Origin: Ettlia oleoabundans | Taxonomy: Eukaryota > Chlorophyta > Chlorophyceae > Chlamydomonadales | Length of the DNA stretch: 13,902 bases | Direction: 5' to 3' | Assembly (NCBI GenBank): GCA_019693395.1 | Contig: JAAMXP010005724.1 | Span: 1 to 13,902 of the forward strand | In this document: piece after piece, positions 1 through 8,040 of the stretch | How the letters are laid out: every line of letters begins with the position of its first letter | Numbering within the stretch: the stretch's first letter is position 1 | Notes under the pieces: model-generated | The model's database searches: none | Seen by the model: only the letters and a program-made list of their open reading frames with translations | Told to the model about the DNA's origin: nothing | Translations under genes and position numbers: made by a program

Positions 1-15
1 GTGTATAAGAGACAG
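1..15 (+). other. Residual Tn5/Nextera adapter (partial mosaic end)
   Basis: The first 15 bases, GTGTATAAGAGACAG, equal the 3' 15 bases of the 19-base Tn5 mosaic end used in tagmentation sequencing libraries. They sit exactly at the window edge and run straight into low-complexity sequence. The simplest reading is library adapter left on the end of an assembled contig, so these bases are probably not genomic. A chance match of 15 bases exactly at the edge is unlikely. Confidence 0.9.
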
Positions 16-92
16 CCCCCCGCCCGCGCCCGCGCCCCCGCGTCCCCACGCACACACGAACACACAACACACACACAACACACACACACCCT
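16..92. repeat. C/G-rich then (AC)n low-complexity tract
   Basis: A run of cytosine with interspersed guanine (about 16-49) passes into AC-dinucleotide repeats with small interruptions (about 50-88). It lies inside the truncated intron or upstream part of the first gene. Simple repeats like this often stop an assembly, which fits the adapter remnant just to the left. Confidence 0.8.
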
Positions 93-215
93 CCGCCACC
101 CTTCTTGCCGGTGGATTGTTACTTGAACCCGCTGTCAGCCGCCCGCAGCCCTGTTCTCAGCCTCCCCGTGCACCTACACTGTAGCCCTCGCCTCCTTTGT
201 TTGCTTTGTTTGCAG

Positions 216-3200
216 ACCGCCAAGGCGGCGATTGATGCAGCAAAGCAATCAATTGCACTGCGCCGCGTGCCCAACATGGCTGTGAGGGTTGAGACCCCCG
301 AGCACCTCGCCAGGCTGATGAAGGCCATGCACGTGCGAGGATGACCTGCTGCTTAAGCAAATATTGACATGCCAGCGTTGTTGTGCCGGAGGCTGGAATA
401 TGGACGTGGGCTGGTTGGAACTTTGGCGTGCTTTGCATGACGATATGAGATAACAGTGCAAGGAGTGGTGCCAATCGTTGTTTTTGCTTGACTGCATTCG
501 CCTCGCTGTTGCAGGAGCTCAGGGAACGGGCAGCACATTTTGTTGCGGACTCTGCTGAGCAGGCTGAGAGGCAGCGGTTGGCAGCAGCGGGGGCAACGGA
601 CGTGAACTTGTCAACCTCAGAAGCCAGGGTGCAGGTGAGAAGGTGCCTGTACACCCATGCACGGCTGTTGGGGCGCATGATTTTGCCAATCAATTGACAA
701 CCCTGTGGGTCTGTAAGTGACATGTGTTTGTTGCAAGTTACTGGCAGTGATGTTGATTGGTCAGCCTTTGACACTGTTATTGGCAGTGATGATGATGGGT
801 CAGATTTCGACACTAACCTGCTGCACCATTTGCTGCACTATTTCTCAGCCATTGGCACTAATCAGGCTGTTGATGTCAATTTGCAGGCTAGGGAAACCCT
901 GCACCAGGTAGAGGAGCAGGAGGTAACAGTGGCAAGGCTGGAATCTACCGCTGACGCCCTCCGGAGCCAAATCAGGGGCCAAGAGACGCTGTTCCGCATC
1001 AAGATGGAACACTTGGGTCAGCTCGAAACGCACCTGGCACGCCTGCAGCAGCAGGGCAGGCGGGAGGAGGCTGCTGTGGTGGAGGCCCAAATCTATGTGA
1101 GTGGCCCAGCTCATTCATTGCTGGATACTGCTTACAATTGCCGCTTGTGCTTGCACCCTGCATACCCGAATCTTGGGACACAAATGCATTTGCATTGGCT
1201 TCCAGCCTGTGTGTCTGCACGCACGCCCGCACGCTTGCCTGACTGCTCTCCTACATGCCTGGCTGCTGCACTACCCAGAGTGGCAGGATGTGCTCAGTCA
1301 GGCAAAATTCAGACTTCATGTGCTCTAGCACATCCCTGTTGCCACTTCCACAGTTGCATGAGCGGTTTCTGGAGCTGCCCCTTCCAAGTAGCTGATTGAC
1401 CGTATGTTTGCCTTGCTGGCTCGGTTGTATCACAGCTGGCCTCCCACACTTCCTTTACCAAGGCTGATACGTGTAAAATCAACAACTGCTCGACGTAAGG
1501 CTATTGAACGGCAGTTGACCTTAAAGCAAGCGACCTTTTTCTTTCCATCCTGTGTGCAGGAAGTTAACGACAGTGTGGTTCATCTGCTGGCCGAGCTGGA
1601 TGCTCTAGAGGCCGACTGGCAGGAGGCGGCCAGGGCCGCCAAAGAGACCCGGGGCCAGCTGGACCTGTTGCAGGATGCATCCAACAGGCTGCACTCCAGG
1701 GTGAGTGACTGTACCTCAAAATGATGGCTGCAGTGCAGGGTCGCGGTTGAAGTAAAGAGTGGTGCGGCAGTACAGGGTCGTAACTGCAGCATGGCATGCA
1801 TGCCAGTACAGGCAGTTGGATGCAGCACAGGGCATGATTGACTCTGGCTTGTTCTTCACTCCCGCTGCCTTCCTGCTGCCCTCTTGCTGCCCTGTGATGC
1901 CAGCAAGCCACCCTGCCAGCCTGTCTGTCTGCCAGCCTGTCTGCCCGCCTGCCTGCCAATCTGCTGCCCAGGCATGCCAGCGGACCAGCCTGTCCACCGA
2001 TTTTTGTTGCCCGTCAGCCAGGGGTTGGCCTGTGTGCACCCCGGTCGCCTGCATTGCAGCCTTTGGCAAGCAGCCGCTGCAGCGCAACTTCTGCTGCTGG
2101 TAAATTACCCGAATTGCGTTCGACTGCCAGCTACATGACCACTCAAGGTCCCTGCCAACGTCCAGTGAAGTATGCCTCCAATTAAAGCTTTACTTCAGTA
2201 AAGCTCGTCCCGGAAAGCTGCCTGCTCTGCCATGCTCGCTTCTTGCAGGTCCATCACGACCAGCCCGGCACCTCTGCTTCCCACGCACGCCAAGCCCGCA
2301 TGGCTCTGGAGTCGCAGCTGCGGCAGGCCCGCAACAAGCTGGTGGTGCTGCAGCTGGAGACAGAGCGGCGGCGCCAGAACATCGAGAGGATGCGTGCCTC
2401 AGTAAGTGCCACATCCCCCTGCCCATTGGGCCACCGTCACAACCGCTTCTGTTTTTAGCACTTCTGTTTTTGGTGCAGCAAGCTTATGTTGTGTGTGTGG
2501 GCTTTGGCAAATTTTTAGAGAACAAGCTGCGGTTGGGTGCATGACAGACGCACATAGCCAATGGATCAAGCAGCTGCTGCAAGGGCTGGCAGTACTCTAT
2601 TCTGAGGGCTAGTCCTTTCCTGAGTTGCTGCGCATGCTGCCAACGTGTGCCGCTGCAGGTTGAGACCATGCGTGCCGAGTACAACCGCCAGCTGCAGGCC
2701 ATGTATAGCCTGCCTGTGCTGCCCATCCCACAGAACAGCGAGGAGGGGCTGCGGGCCACTCGTGAGGCTCTCAATGCCGCTGACACCCTGCGGCGCGATG
2801 CTGACGTGAGCCGCATCTGTCTTTCGCTTTTTACATTGTGCCGCCGAATCGTTTCTATGGCGGCTGCTGGGACAGCATTAAAAATGGCACACTGCGCAAG
2901 CCCACCACTTGCAATCACTTGCTTGCTGCGCGTTGCAAGACTTCGCCTGTGTTACAAAGCAGCAGCACAGGATTGCCTTGTGCAGATGCTCTGCCACGTA
3001 CCCTGCCGCTCTCGATGGGTAGCCCCACTTGCCATGCATGCTACCTGTTGCATTTTTTACTCAAAGTTGTTGCATTCCGCACTTGTGCATTGCAGGTCAT
3101 CCATGGTGCTCTCACAACCCTGGAGCAGGAGCTCCAGACGGAGCAGGCAGCAGCCGAGGCTGGCGCCCAGGAGCAGCTGCAGCTGCGGCGCCAGATCTCG

Positions 3201-3260
3201 GAGCTGGAGGCGCAGGTGGCTCAGACACAGGAGGATGCTCCCCGCATGGCGCCACTGTAG
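216..3260 (+). CDS. Coiled-coil protein, 5'-truncated, seven exons; possibly NUF2-like kinetochore protein
   Basis: Exons: 216-332, 515-634, 887-1096, 1560-1700, 2249-2401, 2659-2805 and 3096-3260 (TAG stop). Each is bounded by a good AG acceptor (mostly TGCAG) and GT donor. Together they give 350 residues; the start lies upstream of the window. All six introns are phase 0. Nearly the whole product is charged heptad-type helix rich in Glu, Gln, Arg, Ala and Leu. Examples are QLETERRRQNIERMRAS in exon 5 and a long Gln/Glu-rich helix in the last exon. There is one break, around SLPVLPIPQNSEEG in exon 6. No enzymatic domain is seen. The stretch NMAVRVETPEHL in exon 1 resembles, from memory, the conserved SPE[KR]L-containing segment at the start of the NUF2 coiled coil, and the remaining length is similar. 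The N-terminal calponin-homology domain that would prove this is outside the window. Any other long coiled-coil protein remains possible. Coding status is firm; the family name is a guess. Confidence 0.72.
737..814 (+). repeat. 39-bp imperfect tandem duplication in intron 2 of the coiled-coil gene
   Basis: Two adjacent 39-base copies, 737-775 and 776-814, share the pattern GTTAyTGGCAGTGATG...GGTCAG..TT.GACACT. The unit is a multiple of three. In the frame of the downstream exon it reads as two 13-residue units of pattern V-x-G-S-D-x-D-x-S-x-F-D-T, with no stop up to that exon. The region lies between a good donor (635) and a good acceptor (886), so it is taken as intronic. Confidence 0.75.
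1912..1970. repeat. CTGC/CTGT-rich low-complexity tract
   Basis: A degenerate run of CTGCC, CTGTCTGT and GCCTGCCTGCC units lies in the intron between exons 4 and 5 of the coiled-coil gene. It is pyrimidine-biased on the plus strand and shows no coding signal. Confidence 0.6.
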
Positions 3261-3594
3261 GACATCCCCTAGCGCACCAAAAGTTGAAGCTTTGTGAGTG
3301 GGGGAAATTGAATTTGAGGGAAGTTTATTGGAAAGTGTCCGATGCGGCACTGCCGTCACGTTGTTGCCTGTTGTGCCACAAGTAGCTGCTTTGTTTCTCA
3401 TGCTGAGCATCTGTGGCACTCAAAGCCCAGCATGCTGGGTACCGCCTCCCGTGCATTGATGACATGCTGCCTGTTGTTCTAGATTGGTGATGTGCTGCTT
3501 GTTTTGGTGGAAAAATTGCAATCAGCCTGCCATTGTGGCCTTCAGACACTGAAATTCAATAACACGCCGTACTTGAATTCAACTGCCACCGGCA

Positions 3595-3599
3595 TGTAA
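3595..3599 (+). terminator. TGTAA poly(A) signal for the coiled-coil gene
   Basis: TGTAA is the usual chlorophyte polyadenylation element. This copy lies about 335 bases after the TAG stop and is the first one downstream on the plus strand. No AATAAA is present in the interval. Confidence 0.55.
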
Positions 3600-3734
3600 G
3601 GGTATATCTTCAGGCACGCCAATATTGCCTTGTCCATGGTGCTTATGCTCAAGCCCCCGGTTGAAGCGTATGCACCCAGTAACTGATGCCAACCAGCCTG
3701 AAAGCCAACAACGAAGCTAACTGCACTCAATAGT

Positions 3735-3739
3735 TTACA
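3735..3739 (-). terminator. TGTAA poly(A) signal for the URI-like gene
   Basis: The plus strand reads TTACA here, that is TGTAA on the minus strand, about 150 bases past the minus-strand TGA. Together with the plus-strand element at 3595-3599 it lets the two convergent transcripts end without overlapping. Confidence 0.55.
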
Positions 3740-3887
3740 AATGTACGCACAACATGCATCTTGAACAGAAAATGGCGCAGCAGCACTTGTAGGAATACGC
3801 TGCAAACATGAACACTGGTTAAGGCGAACATCCCCAACCCAGATGAGCTAGGCACAATGGTGCAACCTGTAGGATAATCTTGAAGCT

Positions 3888-5439
3888 TCACACGCTTTCG
3901 GCTTCTGACATCTGCTGCCGTCTCAGTTTGAACTTGGACACGTGCTGTGGCTGCTGCTGCTGTTGCTGCTGCTGTGGCTGCTGCTGCTGATCATGGAGCC
4001 GAGTTTGAGATGGAAGCTGATACATCTCTTGCTGCTGTGGCGCCAGCACGCGTGCAGGTGCACCAGCGGCAGCGGGTGATGACACAGGACCTGGTGCCTG
4101 TTGGGCTTCCCGTCCTGCTGGCCGCTCAACCACCCTGCCTGTGAATGCCGCTTCCCTTCGCGCCGCTGCTGCTGCTGCATCATCATGCCGCCGCTCAGTT
4201 GCGTGCGGACCCTGCTGCTGCTGATGTTGATTTGCTTGAGCAGGAGGGGATCCTGTGGCGGGGGCTGGCTGGTCTATCCGCTTCCCCAGCAGGAAGCCAG
4301 GCTTGAAACCGCTGCTGCTCTGCTTCTTGCTGGCGCTACTGCTACCGGCACTTGGTGCCTTCCCTGCCACCGCCCCTGAGGCACCAAGGGAGCCTGCTGC
4401 CTGCTGCCCCGCGACTTTTTGCCGTCCCCTTGTAGCTGCACCTGCTGATTCAGGTGTATCTGCCGCACTTTGCGCATCTGATGCTGCTGTGAGAGCAGCT
4501 GTTGAGGTAGCATCGCTAAGCTGCTGCTGCCACTGCTGCTCTTCCAGTTCGAGCGCTTCCATGCGCTGCATGAGAGCCTCAAACGAATCTGCTGACTCAG
4601 CATCAGCAGCATCATCATCTGACACCACGGCATCCTCACTGCCTTCTCCCTGCTCAGCATGATGCTGTGCTATGCTTGCTGGGCTTGCAGGTAGTGCGCC
4701 AGCGGCAGATCTGCCAGGCGGGCCCCTGCTGCTGCTGCGTGGCTGGCTGCTGCCAGCACCACCTCTTGCACCTTCGGCAGCGGCGCTGCCAGCACCCGCT
4801 CCATGCAGCTCCTCACTCCACTCCTCTCTGATATCCACAACCTCCTTGCCCTGCAGCCATAACGGCAATGCAGTAGAAGAGAGGTCAGGTATGCAGCGTT
4901 CCTACTTCTTACCCTGCAGCCACAACAGCAGTACAACAAGAGTAAAAGGAGAGCAGGGATGCAGTGCTTTTGGGTGAACGACCTCCTTGCCATGCAGGGA
5001 GCAGGCAAGCAAGCAACGAGGGAGCGGTCAGGGAGGCGGCAATTAAAAGGCGGCTGGGCACGTCAGAGCCCGGTATGAAAACAACGATGTGAGTTACCCA
5101 AGGCCAGGCACGGAACTGGTGTGCCTTGCTGCTTAGCAGGATACAACAGGGATTCACTGAGCCTATCGGCATTTCGAGTAAAGTTATAGCAGTGGGTGCA
5201 GGCCACGTCACCAATGCTGGGCACACATAGGAGGAGGGGTATCCCAGCAGGAAGCATCCACAGTGTTGCTACAAGCCAAGGCAATCTGGCCGCACCTCCG
5301 GGTTTGCCTGCTCGCCAGCCTGCTGCGCCGCATCCAGCTGAGCACCCAGCTGTTCCAGCGCTTTCTTAAGGCCCGCTAGCTGCTCCGGTGTGTGGGCCTT
5401 CACCAGCTGTGACACATGAGACGAGTCGCCTGGCGGCGC
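3888..5439 (-). CDS. URI/Bud27-like unconventional prefoldin, 3' part
   Basis: URI (Bud27 in yeast) is a prefoldin-family subunit that binds RPB5 and acts in RNA polymerase assembly and TOR-linked translation control. Two exons are clear: 5439-5296 (48 residues, acceptor TGTGCAG, donor GTGCGG) and 4850-3888 (320 residues, ending TGA), both phase 0. The first gives a prefoldin-type helix, VKAHTPEQLAGLKKALEQL. The second opens with GKEVVDIREEWSEEL, matching the GDIVDIREE landmark of human URI1. It continues with an acidic stretch, SFEALMQRMEALELEE (human LWARLEELERQEE), FKPGFLLGKRID, AFTGRVVERP (human FSGTVIEKE) and the terminal VSKFKLRRQQ (human RVSKFKAARLQQ). Order and spacing agree with URI. 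Between the landmarks the protein is Ala/Ser/Gln-rich, with a polyQ tract near the end. The N-terminal prefoldin beta-hairpin exon(s) should lie to the right of 5439 on this strand but could not be placed. Confidence 0.78.
3945..3989 (-). repeat. CAG repeat coding polyglutamine in the URI-like protein
   Basis: On the minus strand this encodes Q4-P-Q8-P-Q, almost all CAG codons with one CAA. It stops just before the conserved C-terminal VSKFK motif. CAG/CTG triplets also recur elsewhere in this exon (for example around 4160-4230), so the tract is likely to vary in length. Confidence 0.85.
4842..5000. repeat. Degenerate duplications around a URI splice acceptor
   Basis: On the plus strand, CTCCTTGCCCTGCAGCCATAAC (exon start plus acceptor, 4842 onward) is partly repeated as TACCCTGCAGCCACAAC near 4909. 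The exon-start part recurs as ACCTCCTTGCCATGCAGG near 4981. Each copy is followed by purine-rich sequence with AG/CAG. In the third copy the minus-strand AG acceptor is changed to AT, so only the exon-proximal copy is a usable acceptor for the GKEVVDIREE frame. Confidence 0.5.
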
Positions 5440-5804
5440 CTGCACAGAGCATCCAGAACCACTGGCAGCAGGCTCTAGCAAAAAGCCAATGGTTTGAGCA
5501 AGCATAACTGAGATCCCGGGGGCACTAGACAGAGCCCTAGCAGCTTACAACATCGCTGCACAAGATCCGCAGAAATATGAAGGAGCGGCGGCGGCAGCCA
5601 GGGTGGCAGCGGCAGCTTGCGGCGCACCATCTCCGCCTCTTCCTTTGCTGCTCAATTGTTATGAAGATCGCGCCCTAAATTCGATGCCGGACAAGGGTCC
5701 CCTGCAGTTGTTGAATAGCTGGAGAGCCATCACAGGATGGCCGCTGCGGGTAACTTGCGCGGCAGAAAACTGCTGCTATAGTTCAAATAGGTTTGTGAAA
5801 CAAT
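5440..5804. other. Unresolved divergent region: missing URI 5' exon(s) and likely promoters
   Basis: No exon on either strand could be tied to a neighbour with agreeing splice phase. On the minus strand there is a good donor at 5548 (GTAAGC) and a possible acceptor near 5650. The reading frame that looks protein-like between them (EEAEMVRRKLPLPP) does not fit phase 0 of the next URI exon. The interval should contain the URI N-terminus, its promoter, and perhaps the promoter of the plus-strand gene starting about 5805. Confidence 0.4.
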
Positions 5805-7462
5805 ATGTGGAAGGTTGAAGCTCACCAGCAGCTCGCTAGCGACTCGCCGATTCCCCAGCAGCGCAGCGTGCCTCCTATTATTGCCTTTGCTTTTGATGTG
5901 CAAGGGCGTCACCCTGAAGAATGTCAGTTCGACCTGAATGACCAACAGCGGGAAAGGGCACGCTGGCAGCCACGCCAGCTCGCGCCTCGCCCGGTGCATC
6001 GCCATATAGGACCACCAAATCCAATTTGACATTACCAACAAGCAGAAGGCCTTGCCGCCGCCCTGTCCGCAACCTGTGTTGACCGAGGCTCCGACAGTCG
6101 ACTGTGAGAGGAAACGCTTGCAGGTGAACGAACAGGATGCTGAAATTTGTTTGGATTGCATACCGATTACAGTGGAGATGCGCCAGTCGCGTGTCGCCGC
6201 TGACCGCTACTGCCGCTACGCCACTGCTGCAGGCCACAAGCTGCCTCAACATGTGGGACAGCGGCGTCAGCTTTGGCACCTACGGTGTCAAGCCCTCAAC
6301 AAGAATGTCTGGGGATGGATACCGCAGGGCAGGGGTTGGCGGAACACTGATGGCTCCACTGGGGGGGCCAATGGCCCCACTCGGGAGCACCCGCCGCGAG
6401 CAGGGCAGGGCAGGCTGGGCAAATGGAGGCATTCAGCAACGGCCCCACCCACAGGGTGGCGTTGGTTGGAAGCCAATTACAGCTATGCCGTTTGGCAGTT
6501 CAACTCTCAGCGGGGAAGGCATGGGCAGCAACCACCCGCAAGGTGCCTCACACATTGCAACAGCTGCTGGCGGCGACACTGCAGCTGAGGTTCCCACGGC
6601 GCTAGGACCGCAGTGGCCTGCCGGGGGTGCTGTTAGCACACCCCAAAGCAGCAGAAGCGCAATGGCGACTCCAAGGCCAGGCCAGAGCGTGTTCCCTACC
6701 AACCAACTGGGATCAGCTCCCCAGCCCATGACAGCCCCCGCTGCGGTCCAACAGCCGAGCAGCGCGTTTGCCAGCGCACCTGCTGCCCCGGCTGTGCCAC
6801 ACACTGCTGCAGCGAGCCCACCCAAATCTGTACAATGGACAGCAACAGAGCAGCGCATGCCCAGCCCAGCACTATCACAAACAGTACCTGCATGTGTAGC
6901 CTCACAGAGTGAAGCACCAATAGACAGCGGCAGTGCTAGCATTGCAGGAGCGGTACATAGAATGGCACAGGTAGCAGCGATAACGCCACAACACAACAGC
7001 ACTCATGGAGTAACTGCTGGTGGATTGCAGCCCAGCTCAGTGCCTGCCTCAGGTGCTGCCTGCCAAGCTGGCACAGCAATCGGGATGAAACAGTCATGGC
7101 GGGTGTTTCCGCATGCCATTAGTGGCAATGGGGCAGCATGCAGCTTTCCAGGTAGCAGCACACAACCGGTCAGTGTGGTTCACGAGCGGGGGCAGGCAGG
7201 GCCAGATGCTCAGCCACTAAGCACCGACATTGACAGCACAGCAATGCAGGGCATCAGAGCAGCCTCTGAGCGCATTGCTTTGGCTGCTGGGCGGCTTGCA
7301 GCTACGGAGAAGCAGAGCGGCCAGCTGCTGGCTGGGCTTGGAATGACTGTTGCAGCACAGTCGTCCGGCTACAGCTCTTGCCAGGCAGTCAGGGAACCAC
7401 TAAGCATCAGGATGACAGCTGCGGCAGCTGCACTGCAAGATTGCTTAGGGAGACAGCTTTAA
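5805..7462 (+). CDS. Unknown Ala/Ser/Gln/Pro-rich protein
   Basis: I do not recognise this protein. The firm part is one long open frame ending in TAA at 7460-7462, from the acceptor CTGCTGCAG at 6232 (exon 6233-7462, 409 residues). An unspliced alternative would start at ATG 6137 or 6251. A tentative 5' model adds 5805-5897 (ATG, 31 residues) and 6010-6123 (38 residues, acceptor ATATAG, donor CAG|GTGAAC). All junctions are phase 0, giving 478 residues. The N-terminal part of the long exon is Gly-rich (MWDSGVSFGTYGVKPSTRMS, then APLGGPMAPLG). The middle is a disordered Ala/Ser/Pro/Gln/Thr region. The last 90 residues form a possible amphipathic helix (GIRAASERIALAAGRLAATE). No domain, membrane segment or catalytic motif is visible. 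The composition suits a nuclear scaffold or regulator, which is inference only. Confidence 0.5.
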
Positions 7463-8038
7463 GTTGAGTAGCTAAAGCTGAAATCAGGATGCTGAGCGGC
7501 GTTATAAGTAAAGCACAACACTAGTTTGTTGAACAGAAGCGGCAGTGAAGACGGTGATCTTTCATTGTGTGTTACTGAGCATGCATGTGAATGGGACTTG
7601 TCCTTAACTGTATGCAATGAAACTTGCACAGAACAACCATGATGTATAGCTTTTGGCAAAGGTCCCAACCACAGCATGCGCAGATGTGGTCAAGCCGGCT
7701 GGCCAGGGCTGCCGACGCCTAGTAGTGGGCCGCGCAGGCGCACCCGGCCATGTGGCAGCCAGGTGGATGATTGTCAGCATATCGTGTTGCTAACGTCTGA
7801 TAACACCATTTAAATGTAGCCGCGATCATAGCGATACTTCGCCCGCTGTTGGCGAGTCTCCGACTGCTTGAGCAGGGAGTGAAAGTGGCCGTCTTTGGCG
7901 TAACAGGCCTCCCGTTTGCCCTTGCAGGGCTGTCGGCTGCCCATGAGGCACGCCAGCAGCGCCTTACGGGGCCTCGGGCCAGCACTCCCCTCTCCCGCTC
8001 CCAAGCGCTGTAGGGTTCTGCGGCGCTCTTGCGCACCC
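7463..8038. other. Intergenic region and probable RSH promoter / 5' UTR
   Basis: This lies between the TAA of the unknown gene and the chosen RSH start. The first 200 bases are relatively AT-rich and probably hold the 3' UTR of the upstream gene, although no TGTAA is present. The second half is GC-rich and open in several frames on both strands, so a 5' UTR exon of RSH or a small minus-strand gene is possible. No TATA box is convincing. Confidence 0.5.
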
Positions 8039-8040
8039 AT
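7810..8040 (-). CDS. Doubtful small ORF, 76 residues
   Basis: Reads MGAQERRRTLQRLGAGEG... and ends KQSETRQQRAKYRYDRGYI with TAA at 7812-7810. The same frame is open further upstream to an ATG at 8142. The C-terminal third is basic and varied, as real proteins often are, and superficially recalls the tail of small twin-Cys mitochondrial assembly factors such as COA5/PET191 (RARFRGRKGY). The cysteine spacing does not match that family, and no minus-strand TGTAA follows. Its ATG shares a CCATGG palindrome with the chosen RSH start on the other strand, so at most one of the two starts is likely to be right. Confidence 0.2.
   Translation of the reverse strand: MGAQERRRTLQRLGAGEGSAGPRPRKALLACLMGSRQPCKGKREACYAKDGHFHSLLKQSETRQQRAKYRYDRGYI

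Larger units (their letters stand above)
3261..3887. other. Convergent 3' UTR / intergenic interval
   Basis: This 627-base interval lies between the TAG of the plus-strand coiled-coil gene (ends 3260) and the TGA of the minus-strand URI-like gene (3890-3888). It is less GC-rich than the flanking coding DNA. It holds one TGTAA element for each gene, so most of it should be 3' UTR, with a short spacer near 3615-3720. Short ORFs here on both strands have no coding character. Confidence 0.65.

Noticed and set aside
157..813. 218-residue minus-strand open frame
   Set aside because: It runs antisense across two coiled-coil exons and their introns and shows no domain or coding character of its own.
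2446..2471. Tandem CTTCTGTTTTT repeat
   Set aside because: Two copies of 11 bases in a pyrimidine-rich intron are not distinctive.
3947..4662. Plus-strand open frames of polyAla/Leu/Cys across 3947-4662
   Set aside because: They are produced by reading the CAG/CTG-rich URI exon on the opposite strand; the URI motifs are all on the minus strand.
5575..5660. Minus-strand stretch EEAEMVRRKL as the missing URI exon
   Set aside because: It loosely resembles the start of the second prefoldin helix, but its frame ends in phase 1 at the available donor (5548), while the next URI exon requires phase 0.
5815..6161. Minus-strand open frame containing ALLGNRRVASELL as the URI prefoldin hairpin
   Set aside because: LLG recalls the VLLGDN motif and a donor follows, but the HTNE signature is missing and the frame does not join the next candidate. 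The plus strand offers phase-consistent exons here.
6052..6588. 178-residue plus-strand open frame
   Set aside because: Only its beginning (6010-6123) fits a phase-0 exon model. Past 6233 it is out of frame with the longer 409-residue exon and has Arg/Trp/His-rich shadow composition.
6433..7002. 189-residue hydrophobic minus-strand open frame that looks like a membrane protein
   Set aside because: It is the antisense shadow of the Ala/Ser/Pro-rich plus-strand exon. GCN codons read backwards give Gly/Cys/Ser/Arg and hydrophobic residues.
7806..8012. Plus-strand hydrophobic frame without ATG (VKVAVFGVTGLPFALAGL)
   Set aside because: It lacks a start, ends in a stop at 8012 and cannot be joined in frame to RSH exon 1. 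A 5' UTR or chance frame is more likely.
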